Assembly (NCBI RefSeq): GCF_003287935.1
Contig: NZ_CP030287.1
Coordinates: 7,944,869 to 8,008,868, forward strand
Direction: 5' to 3'
From: Streptomyces sp. ICC1
GTDB taxonomy: Bacteria > Actinomycetota > Actinomycetes > Streptomycetales > Streptomycetaceae
DNA length: 64,000 nucleotides
Under the pieces are notes generated by a model, which saw only the letters and a program-made list of their open reading frames with translations, ran no database searches and had not been told where the DNA came from. Shown one piece after another: positions 10,053 to 18,059 of the stretch (position 1 is its first letter; each line of letters starts with the position of its first letter). A program made the translations under genes and the position numbers.

Positions 10053-10289
10053 GTGTCCGCCCACTGCCAACTGACCGGCGCCCACCCGGGCTTCGGCAAC
10101 ACCATCTCGCACTCGCACCGGCGCACCTCCCGCCGCTTCGACCCCAACATCCAGCGCAAGAGGTACTGGCTGGCGAGCGAGGGTCGCCATGTCCGCCTGA
10201 CGCTGAGCGCGAGGGCCATCAAGGCCATCGACATCATCGGCATCGAGGCCGCCGTGGCGCGGATCCGCGCTCGGGGGGTGAAGGTCTGA
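10053..10289 (+). CDS. rpmB: 50S ribosomal protein L28, alternative copy
   Basis: 78 residues, [32 protein letters not shown] and onwards in short form: the typical L28 core with [13 protein letters not shown]. It starts at a GTG (10053) after GAGAGGCAGG. Only one cysteine remains, so it should not bind zinc. It is first in the rightward Zur-controlled unit and overlaps rpsN by one base (TGATG). Confidence 0.93.
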   Translation: MSAHCQLTGAHPGFGNTISHSHRRTSRRFDPNIQRKRYWLASEGRHVRLTLSARAIKAIDIIGIEAAVARIRARGVKV

Positions 10290-10594
10290 TGGCCAAGAAG
10301 AGCAAGATCGCGCAGAACGAGAAGCGCAAGGCGATCGTCGAGCGGTACGCCGCCCGGCGGGCCGAGCTGAAGGAGGCCGTGCGGCGGCCGTCCTCGACGG
10401 AGGCCGAGCGGAGTGCCGCCGTTGCGGAGCTGCGGAAGCAACCCCGCGACGCCAGTGCGACCCGTGTGCGGAACCGGGACAGCGTGGACGGCCGCCCCCG
10501 CGGTCACCTCCGCAAGTTCGGACTCTCCCGGGTCCGCATGCGCGAACAGGCGCACGCCGGCTTCCTCCCCGGGATCACCAAGTCGTCCTGGTAG
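10289..10594 (+). CDS. rpsN: 30S ribosomal protein S14, zinc-independent form
   Basis: 101 residues with [13 protein letters not shown] at the start and [19 protein letters not shown] with [18 protein letters not shown] at the end. This is the long, cysteine-free S14 type, which replaces the zinc-ribbon S14 when zinc is scarce. Its ATG overlaps the rpmB stop codon, indicating coupled translation. Confidence 0.95.
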   Translation: MAKKSKIAQNEKRKAIVERYAARRAELKEAVRRPSSTEAERSAAVAELRKQPRDASATRVRNRDSVDGRPRGHLRKFGLSRVRMREQAHAGFLPGITKSSW

Positions 10595-10698
10595 CGCCTG
10601 CGTATCGGGTGGGAGCGCGCGGGCCCATGTCTCCGGCGGGGTGTGGGCCCGCGCGCCACTGCCCGGCGTGTCACGTGCCTCAACTGAGGGGAAACCGA

Positions 10699-11883
10699 AT
10701 GCCCAAGGGTCTGCTGAGCGTGGTGACCGGCAACTCGCCGGACGTCCGAGGCCTGGTGGTGGACCAGCTGCTGCGAGCGAGTCCGCGCGCGGTGGTGCTG
10801 GCCGTGTCGATCCAGGCCCGGGACAAGGGGTATCCGGTGGTGCAGCGGTTCACCGCCGGGGCCGATACCGAGCTGCACGGGACCCTGGCGCGGGGCGCGA
10901 CCGGTGATCCGGTGGTGATCCTCCGCCAGGACCTGCTGGCCATCCGGCGGGCCATGGGGGCGCCCCATCTCATCCTCGCGCTGCCGCAGGAACTGGATGT
11001 CCTGCCGTTCCTGGTGGAGTTGTGGCAGCCGCGGATCGGCGTGAGCGCGGTGTCCGACCACTATGACCCCGCGCCGGTACTGGTCGGCGTCGACCCGGCC
11101 TCCTTCATGGCCGACATCGGGTGTGTCCACCGCGCCGTGGGTCTTGGGGACGGTACGGGCGACGCCACTCCCACGACGCCGGCTGAGGTCGCCGCCCGCC
11201 AGGTGGAGGCTGCGGACGTGCTGATCGTTCCCGCTCCGGCGGACGGCGGTGGCCGCCGGGTGTCCGGGGCTGCTGCCGCGCTCGTCGGCCACCTCAACGC
11301 GCACGCCCTGCTCCTGTCGGTCTCCGACCGTGCGGAGGCGGCGCCCCAGCTCCCCCCGTTCCTCACGCGGCCCGCCCCGGCCGGAGCGAGCGACGAGTGG
11401 CGGACGCGGCTCGAGCCGGTGAACGTGCCGCGCTCGCATTCCGGTAGCCGCCACGGTGTGGAATCAGTGCTGTGGCGGGCGCGGCGCCCGCTGCATCCCC
11501 AGCGGCTCGCGGACGCCTTGGCCGCGGTGATGATCGGTGTGGCGCGCAGCCGCGGGCACCTGTGGCTGGCCGGCCGCCCTGATGCCGTTGTCGCCTGGCG
11601 CTCGGCCGGGGCGCACCTGGAGCTGAGGGAAGCCGATCGCTGGCTGGAAGCGGGGGACCCGAAGGCCTGGGAGGCCGCCTCTCCGCAGCGGCGGACGCTG
11701 GCGTCGTGCTTCTGGCACGACTACTACGGGGAGCGTCGCAACGAGATCGTCTTCACCGGCATCCACCTGGACGAACGGCGGGTGTGCTCCGCCCTGGACG
11801 AAGCCCTGCTCACGGACACCGAGCTGTCGCTGGGCCGGGACGCCTGGGCAGCTATGCCCGACCCGCTCCTCGGTGCTCCGTGA
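10699..11883 (+). CDS. Second CobW-like protein, more degenerate
   Basis: 394 residues. The N-terminus SVVTGNSPDVRGLVVDQLLR aligns with the CobW P-loop strand but again lacks GKT, and here the CxCC metal motif has gone too. The C-terminal CobW domain is clear (LWRARRPLHPQRLADAL near 258, RSRGHLWLAGRPDAVVAW near 280, and the ending TELSLGRDAWAAMPDPL, similar to the neighbour at 8398). It probably arose by duplication of that gene followed by loss of both active sites. It follows rpsN by about 100 bases and is likely under the same Zur-type control. Its 3' end overlaps the convergent arsR-type gene by 32 bases. No function can be assigned. Confidence 0.75.
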   Translation: MPKGLLSVVTGNSPDVRGLVVDQLLRASPRAVVLAVSIQARDKGYPVVQRFTAGADTELHGTLARGATGDPVVILRQDLLAIRRAMGAPHLILALPQELDVLPFLVELWQPRIGVSAVSDHYDPAPVLVGVDPASFMADIGCVHRAVGLGDGTGDATPTTPAEVAARQVEAADVLIVPAPADGGGRRVSGAAAALVGHLNAHALLLSVSDRAEAAPQLPPFLTRPAPAGASDEWRTRLEPVNVPRSHSGSRHGVESVLWRARRPLHPQRLADALAAVMIGVARSRGHLWLAGRPDAVVAWRSAGAHLELREADRWLEAGDPKAWEAASPQRRTLASCFWHDYYGERRNEIVFTGIHLDERRVCSALDEALLTDTELSLGRDAWAAMPDPLLGAP

Positions 11884-12256
11884 TCTCGGCGGCCGCCGTG
11901 TCGTGAAGGCCCAAGCGCAGGTGCTCGACGTGGAAGAGGGCCTGGTCGAGCAGCTCGGCGACGTGGTGGTCGTAGAGGGAGTAGACGATCGAGCGGCCCT
12001 GACGTTCGCCGGCGACCAGGCCTAGGTTCCGGAGCAGGCGCAGCTGATGGGAGCAGGCAGACGGTTCCATGCCGACGGCTTCGGCGAGATCGCCGACCGC
12101 GCACGGGCCCTCCTGGAGGCGGGCGAGGATGTATAGCCGCGAGGGGGTCGCCAGGGCTTGGAGGGTTGCGGCGACGTCTGCGGTGCCCACGGCGTCCAGG
12201 CGTTCGCGCGTGGTGGCGGAGTTCTTGTCGTCCATTCCATGGCCCATGGCGGCCAT
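11852..12256 (-). CDS. ArsR/SmtB-family metal-responsive repressor
   Basis: Winged-helix repressor of about 134 residues: LQALATPSRLYILARLQEG, then the recognition helix MEPSACSHQLRLLRNLGLV and the wing GERQGRSIVYSLYDHHVAELL. The C-terminal helix carries the metal-site-like pattern DHHVAELLDQALFHVEHLRLGLHD in short, i.e. several histidines and acids as in alpha-5 site sensors. Candidate starts are ATG at 12256, 12247 and 12235. It is divergent from the metal ATPase gene, with a TGAA-N6-TTCA palindrome between them, the expected arrangement for a de-repressible efflux system. Confidence 0.88.
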   Translation of the reverse strand: MAAMGHGMDDKNSATTRERLDAVGTADVAATLQALATPSRLYILARLQEGPCAVGDLAEAVGMEPSACSHQLRLLRNLGLVAGERQGRSIVYSLYDHHVAELLDQALFHVEHLRLGLHDTAAAEITEHRGAGRA

Positions 12257-12270
12257 CTTACCGGCGATAC

Positions 12271-12286
12271 CTGAAGACCTGTTCAG
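12271..12286. promoter_or_regulatory. ArsR/SmtB-type operator palindrome
   Basis: CTGAAGACCTGTTCAG is a perfect CTGAA-N6-TTCAG inverted repeat in the divergent region. The TGAA-N6-TTCA form is the standard half-site layout for zinc, cadmium and nickel sensors of this family. It lies 15 bases from the repressor gene and 57 bases from the ATPase start, so one site could control both. Confidence 0.75.
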
Positions 12287-12342
12287 ATGTTCCTGTATCT
12301 TGGAGGCGTAGTCGTCCTCTCGCCCGTGAAGGGTTGATTTGC

Positions 12343-14334
12343 ATGCCTTCTGTCCTGCTCCAGCGTCCTCAACGGGCGGCGGAGGTTGCTTCGGCGCCGC
12401 GGCGGCGCCGTACGCGGGTGTTCGCACTCGCCGAGGCACGCTGGGCCGCGGCCGCATTGGCGCTCTTCCTGCTCGCGCTGCCGCTGCAGCTTGCCGACGC
12501 CCCGGCATGGTCGTGGGGTCCGCTGTACGCCGCCGCCTACGTCACCGGAGGCTGGGAGCCGGCCTGGTCCGGGTTGCGGGCCTTGCGGGACAAGACCCTG
12601 GATGTGGACCTGCTGATGATCGTCGCCGCGATCGGGGCGGCGTCGATCGGGCAGGTGATGGACGGCGCGCTGCTGATCGTCATCTTCGCCACTTCCGGCG
12701 CGCTGGAGGCAGTGGCCACCACCCGCACCCAGGACGCGGTGCGCGGCCTGCTCGACCTCGCGCCGCCCGCCGCAACACGCCTGACCGCAGGCGGCCGGGA
12801 GGAGATGGTCGCCACCGTGGACCTCAAGGTCGGGGACGTCATCCTGATCCGCCCCGGCGAACGTGTCGGCGCCGACGGCCGGGTGTTGGAGGGTGCCAGT
12901 GAGGTCGACCAGGCCACCATCACCGGAGAGCCCCTGCCGGTGGTGAAGGAGATGGGTGACGAGGTGTTCGCGGGGACTCTCAACGGCACCGGCGCCCTGC
13001 GGGTCGCGGTGGAGCGGGACGCCACAGGCTCGGTGATCGCCCGGATCGTGGCCATGGTCGAGGAAGCCTCCGAGACCAAGGCGCCTACCCAGCTCTTCAT
13101 CGAGAAGGTCGAACAGCGCTACTCCCTCGGCATGGTGGCCGCCACCCTCGCCGTATTCGCCGTCCCGATGGGCTTCGGCGCGGACCTCACCGGCTCTCTC
13201 CTGCGCGCCATGACGTTCATGATCGTGGCATCGCCGTGCGCCGTCGTGCTGGCCACCATGCCGCCGCTGCTGTCCGCCATCGCCAACGCGGGGCGCCACG
13301 GCGTACTGGTGAAATCCGCCGTCGTCATGGAACGCCTGGGACAGGTCGACGCGGTCGCACTCGACAAGACCGGCACGCTGACCGAGGGCACCCCGCGCGT
13401 CACCGCGATTCGCCTGCTGGCTGGCAGCAGCCTCGACGAAGACGGGCTGCTCGCCTTGGCGGCCGCCGCGGAACACCCCAGCGAACACCCCCTGGCCCGC
13501 GCCGTGGTGGCCGCCGCCCGCGATCGCCGCCTGCACCTGGCCGACGTACGGGACTTCGCGTCCGCCCCCGGAATCGGAGTGACGGCCACCGTGCACGGTC
13601 ACACCATCCAGGCAGGAGCCCCGGCGCGGCTGCTGGACGCCGCTTCGGACGCGGCCTCGGCACACGCTGCGCTGGTGGCGGGAGAACTGGAGGCCGGCGG
13701 CCGTACCGCCGTCCTCGTTCAGCGCGACGGGATTCCGGTCGGCGTGCTGGGCATCACCGACCGGCTGCGCCCCGATGCCGCCGACACCGTCACGGCCCTG
13801 CGGGCGCTGACCGGAGCCTCGCCGATGCTGCTGACCGGCGACAACCCGCGTGCCGCAGCGAGCCTTGCCGGGGAACTCGGTATCACCGAGGTACGGGCCG
13901 GGCTGCTGCCCCAGGACAAGGTCGCCGCCGTCCGTGAGCAGCAGGCGGCCGGGCGCAAGGTGCTGGTCATCGGCGACGGCGTCAACGACGCCCCAGCGAT
14001 GGCCGCCGCTCACATCGGCATCGCCATGGGCCGCGCCGGCTCCGACCTCGCGCTGGAAACGGCGGACGCGGTCATCGTCCGAGACGAACTGGCCACCGTA
14101 CCGGCCGTGATCGCGCTTTCCCGCGCCGCGCGCCGCCTGGTGGTGCAGAACCTGGTCATCGCCGGGGCGTTCATCTCGGCCCTGGTGGTCTGGGATCTGG
14201 CCGGACACCTTCCGCTGCCGTTGGGCGTGCTGGGCCACGAGGGATCGACCGTCATCGTCGGCCTCAACGGGCTGCGCCTGCTGGGTACCGCTGCCTGGGA
14301 GCGAGCCGCTCGTCCCTCCGAGAATGCCCGATGA
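12343..14334 (+). CDS. P1B-type heavy-metal-exporting ATPase with SPC motif
   Basis: Membrane pump of 663 residues without an N-terminal metal-binding domain. It has TGEP (actuator) near 195, the transmembrane SPC motif in VASPCAVVLATMPP near 303, the phosphorylation site DKTGTLTEGTP near 343, the P1B-specific SEHPLA near 380, GDGVNDAPAMAAAH near 545 and HEGSTVIVGLNGLRLL in the last membrane segment. SPC with HEGST is the P1B-4 pattern, known from cobalt, zinc or iron exporters. It is divergent from the ArsR-type repressor and probably induced by the transported metal. The start ATG at 12343 has only a weak ribosome binding site. Confidence 0.92.
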   Translation: MPSVLLQRPQRAAEVASAPRRRRTRVFALAEARWAAAALALFLLALPLQLADAPAWSWGPLYAAAYVTGGWEPAWSGLRALRDKTLDVDLLMIVAAIGAASIGQVMDGALLIVIFATSGALEAVATTRTQDAVRGLLDLAPPAATRLTAGGREEMVATVDLKVGDVILIRPGERVGADGRVLEGASEVDQATITGEPLPVVKEMGDEVFAGTLNGTGALRVAVERDATGSVIARIVAMVEEASETKAPTQLFIEKVEQRYSLGMVAATLAVFAVPMGFGADLTGSLLRAMTFMIVASPCAVVLATMPPLLSAIANAGRHGVLVKSAVVMERLGQVDAVALDKTGTLTEGTPRVTAIRLLAGSSLDEDGLLALAAAAEHPSEHPLARAVVAAARDRRLHLADVRDFASAPGIGVTATVHGHTIQAGAPARLLDAASDAASAHAALVAGELEAGGRTAVLVQRDGIPVGVLGITDRLRPDAADTVTALRALTGASPMLLTGDNPRAAASLAGELGITEVRAGLLPQDKVAAVREQQAAGRKVLVIGDGVNDAPAMAAAHIGIAMGRAGSDLALETADAVIVRDELATVPAVIALSRAARRLVVQNLVIAGAFISALVVWDLAGHLPLPLGVLGHEGSTVIVGLNGLRLLGTAAWERAARPSENAR

Positions 14335-14357
14335 GCCGCTGTGGGGAGAAGGCCCAG

Positions 14358-14687
14358 GACCACCAAGGCCGGGTCCTCTAATCGCCGGTTCCTCTCCCGC
14401 ACCTGGCAGCGCAGGAGTTCATGGATCCGCTGGTCCGTGCCGTCGTCCCGCCAGGCGGCGAAGTAGTAGTACGTCGCACTCTTCGGCGGCAGGTCGTTCG
14501 GCAACAGGGCCCACTGACAGCCGGTCCGGGACTGGTAGAGGATCGAGTTCACGATCTCCCGCATCGGATAGCGGCCTTGGTGGCCACTCACGGAACGGTG
14601 CCGGTTCTTCCAGGCCGTGAGCACCGGCTCGATCAACGCCCACTGCTCGTCGGACAAGTCGCTCTGGCACGGCTTTCGCTCACTCAT
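14358..14687 (-). pseudogene. IS5-family transposase, N-terminal remnant
   Basis: Reads MSERKPCQSDLSDEQWALIE, then GRYPMREIVNSILYQSRTGCQW and AAWRDDGTDQRIHELLRCQV, the standard DUF4096 N-terminus of streptomycete IS5-like transposases. The match ends after LEDPALVVL near 14358; the catalytic DDE domain is missing, and the frame runs on into the antisense of the ATPase gene. It is a non-functional insertion remnant abutting the 3' end of the metal ATPase gene. Confidence 0.85.
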
Positions 14688-15050
14688 CCCACCGATCCCA
14701 GCGGGCCACCGGCACCGGATCGGAACGTTCCGGCTTCGCCCACACCATCAGGCGACACCAGAGCCACTCATGAGCTCATGAACCGCCCACTGGGGGCCGC
14801 CCCGCTGGAGGACCGCCGAGTGCGTTGACGCCCACCGGCCTTCCGCATGTTTTGGCTGACCTGCTTCCGATGCCCTCGAGTGCGTCGCGATCCTTGAATC
14901 GACCGCAAAGGGCCCCTGACCTGTATCTTTGATCGATGTGTGTGATGTGCGCTACATGAGTTACGGGCGGTAGCTTGATGCTGGTCTGACGCACGTGACG
15001 CACGTTCGACACGTGCCCGATGTATTTGCTTACGGAGTGTCAGTAACAGA

Positions 15051-15097
15051 AAGCCGCCTCCGGACCCAGGCTGTACCCCTGGTTCGGGAGGCGGCTT
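15051..15097 (+). terminator. Strong terminator-like hairpin with no gene in front of it
   Basis: AAGCCGCCTCC at 15051-15061 pairs with GGAGGCGGCTT at 15087-15097, and the inner CCAGG/CCTGG extends the stem, followed by GTTG. It is a textbook terminator, yet no coding gene precedes it, so it may end a small RNA or an eroded gene. Confidence 0.65.
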
Positions 15098-15146
15098 GTT
15101 GCTGCGGGCGGTCTGGCTGGGCCGCTGCCTGAGCCGCGGTCCGGGC

Positions 15147-15184
15147 TTCCCCTCCCGAGCACGTTCTGTGACGGGGAGGGAAGG
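15147..15184. terminator. Weaker G/C hairpin
   Basis: CTTCCCCTCCCGAGCACG and TGACGGGGAGGGAAG form an imperfect hairpin 50 bases after the previous one. It could be a second terminator for the opposite strand. Confidence 0.35.
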
Positions 15185-15493
15185 CGGTCACACCCCCGCC
15201 AAATCGCGCGTTCCGTGCGGCTCGCCGCCGTAGCTCCCCCTCAAGATCCCGACTGGGCGCCCGGGACCAGAAGTGGGTTCAGGTCTTGCTCTTAGTGAGC
15301 GTGGCCGTCGTTGTGGGCTGGGGTCTTGGGGGTGGGCTTTGTTGTCGGGGAGGCGCTGGGAGTGGAGGCAGCCGGGGCTGACGGGGTCGTGGGTGCGTGG
15401 TCGTCTGCGGATGCCGGGCACGGCGTACGACCGCCCGCCCCACCCCGTGAGAGCTCAGCTCATCCCGATTCTTGGTTAAGGAGCCGCGCAGCG

Positions 15494-17953
15494 ATGGCCC
15501 GCCGCAGCACGAAGACCCCGCCGCCGCCGGAGGATTTCGAGGAGAAGATCCTCGACATCGACGTCGTCGACGAAATGCAGGGCTCCTTCCTCGAGTACGC
15601 GTACTCGGTGATCTACTCCCGCGCCCTGCCCGACGCCCGCGACGGCATGAAGCCGGTGCACCGGCGCATCGTCTACCAGATGAACGAGATGGGCCTGCGC
15701 CCCGACCGCGGCTACGTCAAGTGCGCCCGCGTCGTCGGCGAGGTGATGGGCAAGCTGCACCCGCACGGCGACGCGTCGATCTACGACGCCCTCGTGCGCA
15801 TGGCGCAGCCCTTCTCCATGCGGCTCCCGCTGGTCGACGGCCACGGCAACTTCGGCTCGCTCGGCAACGACGACCCGCCGGCCGCGATGCGTTACACCGA
15901 GTCCAAGATGGCCGACGCCGCGTCGATGATGACGGACGGGATCGACGAGAACACCGTCGACTTCGCCGCGAACTACGACGGGCAGGAGCGGGAGCCGGTC
16001 GTCCTGCCGGCCGCGTACCCGAACCTGCTGGTCAACGGCGCATCCGGGATCGCGGTGGGCATGGCCACCAACATGGCCCCGCACAACCTGGGCGAGGTCA
16101 TCGCGGCGGCCCGCCACCTGATCCGCTATCCGGAGGCGGACCTGGAGGCGCTCATGCGCTTCGTGCCGGGTCCCGACCTGCCCACCGGCGGCCGGATCGT
16201 GGGCCTCGCGGGCATCAAGGACGCCTACGAGAACGGGCGCGGCACCTTCAAGATCCGCGCCACGGTGGCCCTGGAGGACGTGACCCCGCGCCGCAAGGGC
16301 CTGGTCGTCACCGAACTGCCCTTCACGGTCGGCCCCGAGAAGGTCATCGCGAAGATCAAGGACCTGGTCGGCTCGAAGAAGCTCCAGGGCATCGCGGACG
16401 TCAAGGACCTCACCGACCGCTCGCACGGCCTGCGCCTGGTCATCGAGATCAAGAACGGTTTCCACCCGGAGGCCGTGCTGGAGCAGCTGTACAAGCTGAC
16501 GCCGATGGAGGAGACCTTCGGCATCAACAACGTCGCGCTGGTTGATGGGCAGCCGCTGACGCTGGGCCTCAAGGAGCTGCTGGAGGTCTACCTCGACCAC
16601 CGCTTCGAGGTCGTGCGCCGGCGCAGCGAGTTCCGCCGCGGCAAGCGGCGCGACCGCCTGCACCTGGTCGAGGGCCTGCTGGTGGCCCTGCTCGACATCG
16701 ACGAGGTCATCCGGATCATCCGGGACAGCGACAACTCCGCGCAGGCCAAGGAGCGCCTGATGGAGCGCTTCTCGCTGAGCGAGATCCAGACCCAGTACAT
16801 CCTGGACACGCCGCTGCGCCGCCTCACCCGCTTCGACCGGATCGAGCTGGAGTCCGAGCGCGACCGGCTGGCCGGCGAGATCGACGAGCTGTCCGGGATC
16901 CTCGACTCCGATGCCGAGCTGCGCAAGCTGGTCTCCGCGGAACTGGCCGCGGTCTCGAAGAAGTTCGGCACGGAGCGCCGTACGGTGCTGCTGGAGTCTG
17001 CGGGCACGGCCGTCGCGGCGGTCCCGCTGGAGGTCGAGGACACCCCGTGCCGGGTGCTGCTGTCCTCCACCGGCCTGCTCGCCCGCACCGCGAACGCCGA
17101 CCCGCTCCCCGAGGAGGAGGGCGGCGCCCGCGCCAAGCACGACCTGATCGTCTCGCAGGTCGCCGCGACGGCCCGGGCCGACATCGGCGTGGTCACGTCG
17201 TACGGACGGCTCCTGCGGCTGCCGGTCATCGACCTGCCGCAGCTGCCGGACACCCATGCCGCGCCGAACCTGGCGGGCGGCGCCCCGGTCTCGGAGTTCC
17301 TCTCCGGGCTGGAGGCGGACGAGAAGGTCGTGTGCCTGACCTCGCTGGACGAGTCCGGGCAGGGCCTCGCGATCGGCACCGAGCAGGGCGTGGTCAAGCG
17401 CGTCGTGCCGGACTACCCGGCCAACAAGGACGAGCTCGAGGTCATCACGCTCAAGGACGGCGACCGGATCATCGGCGCGGTCGAGCTGCGCACCGGCGAG
17501 GAGGACCTGGTCTTCATCACGGACGACGCCCAGCTGCTGCGCTACCCGGCGGGCCAGGTGCGCCCGCAGGGCCGCCCGGCGGGCGGCATGGCGGGCATCA
17601 AGCTCGCCGACAACACCAAGGTGATCCACTTCTCGGCCGTGGACCCCGCGCGCGACGCCGTGGTGTTCACGGTGGCGGGCTCGCACGGGACCCTGGACGA
17701 CTCGATGCAGTCCGGGAAGCTGACCCCGTTCGACCAGTACCCGCGCAAGGGCCGCGCCACCGGCGGCGTCCGCTGCCAGCGCTTCCTGAAGGGCGAGGAC
17801 GTGCTGCTCCTGGCCTGGGCGGGCGGTTCGCCGGTCCGCGCGTCGGCGGCGAACGGCACCCCGGCCGCGCTGCCCGCCGCCGACCCGCGCCGGGACGGCT
17901 CGGGCACGGCGCTGCCCGCCGTGGTCGCGGCGCTGGCGGGAGCCGCGCTGTAG
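15494..17953 (+). CDS. parC: DNA topoisomerase IV subunit A (GyrA/ParC family)
   Basis: 819 residues. This type II topoisomerase breakage-reunion subunit unlinks daughter chromosomes together with ParE. It has the GyrA/ParC start [20 protein letters not shown], the quinolone-region stretch [17 protein letters not shown], the active-site tyrosine in [10 protein letters not shown] near residue 133 and [18 protein letters not shown]. The C-terminal beta-pinwheel repeats from about 490 lack a clear GyrA box, which favours ParC. The start ATG at 15494 follows AAGGAG. It ends just before a perfect 18-bp-stem terminator. No parE lies in the window. Confidence 0.92.
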   Translation: MARRSTKTPPPPEDFEEKILDIDVVDEMQGSFLEYAYSVIYSRALPDARDGMKPVHRRIVYQMNEMGLRPDRGYVKCARVVGEVMGKLHPHGDASIYDALVRMAQPFSMRLPLVDGHGNFGSLGNDDPPAAMRYTESKMADAASMMTDGIDENTVDFAANYDGQEREPVVLPAAYPNLLVNGASGIAVGMATNMAPHNLGEVIAAARHLIRYPEADLEALMRFVPGPDLPTGGRIVGLAGIKDAYENGRGTFKIRATVALEDVTPRRKGLVVTELPFTVGPEKVIAKIKDLVGSKKLQGIADVKDLTDRSHGLRLVIEIKNGFHPEAVLEQLYKLTPMEETFGINNVALVDGQPLTLGLKELLEVYLDHRFEVVRRRSEFRRGKRRDRLHLVEGLLVALLDIDEVIRIIRDSDNSAQAKERLMERFSLSEIQTQYILDTPLRRLTRFDRIELESERDRLAGEIDELSGILDSDAELRKLVSAELAAVSKKFGTERRTVLLESAGTAVAAVPLEVEDTPCRVLLSSTGLLARTANADPLPEEEGGARAKHDLIVSQVAATARADIGVVTSYGRLLRLPVIDLPQLPDTHAAPNLAGGAPVSEFLSGLEADEKVVCLTSLDESGQGLAIGTEQGVVKRVVPDYPANKDELEVITLKDGDRIIGAVELRTGEEDLVFITDDAQLLRYPAGQVRPQGRPAGGMAGIKLADNTKVIHFSAVDPARDAVVFTVAGSHGTLDDSMQSGKLTPFDQYPRKGRATGGVRCQRFLKGEDVLLLAWAGGSPVRASAANGTPAALPAADPRRDGSGTALPAVVAALAGAAL

Positions 17954-17965
17954 GAGGTTCCAGCT

Positions 17966-18004
17966 CATTCGGGTGGTACGTCCGGGGGACGTACCACCCG
18001 AATG
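17966..18004. terminator. Perfect 18-bp stem terminator
   Basis: Bases 17966-17983 and 17987-18004 are exact inverted repeats (core GGGTGGTACGTCC) with a three-base loop. It lies 12 bases past the parC stop and 56 bases before the next start on the same strand. One of the most stable hairpins in the window. Confidence 0.9.
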
Positions 18005-18059
18005 GCGACTAGTGTTTTCTCTCTTGGCACTGTCGGTGGGGCGGGGAGACACAGAACTG

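Larger units (their letters stand above)
14690..15493. other. 800-base gene-poor region before parC
   Basis: No convincing gene. Next to the IS remnant the composition drops (14860-15040, with GTGTGTGATGTGCGCTACAT-type sequence). It holds two hairpins (15051-15097 and 15147-15184) and a long leader before parC. Possible insertion debris; the frames here have no recognisable homology or start sites. Confidence 0.5.

Noticed and set aside
14776..15012. Reverse frame with VTHVAHITHI as a small gene
   Set aside because: No ribosome site or homology; it overlaps the AT-richer gene-free stretch.
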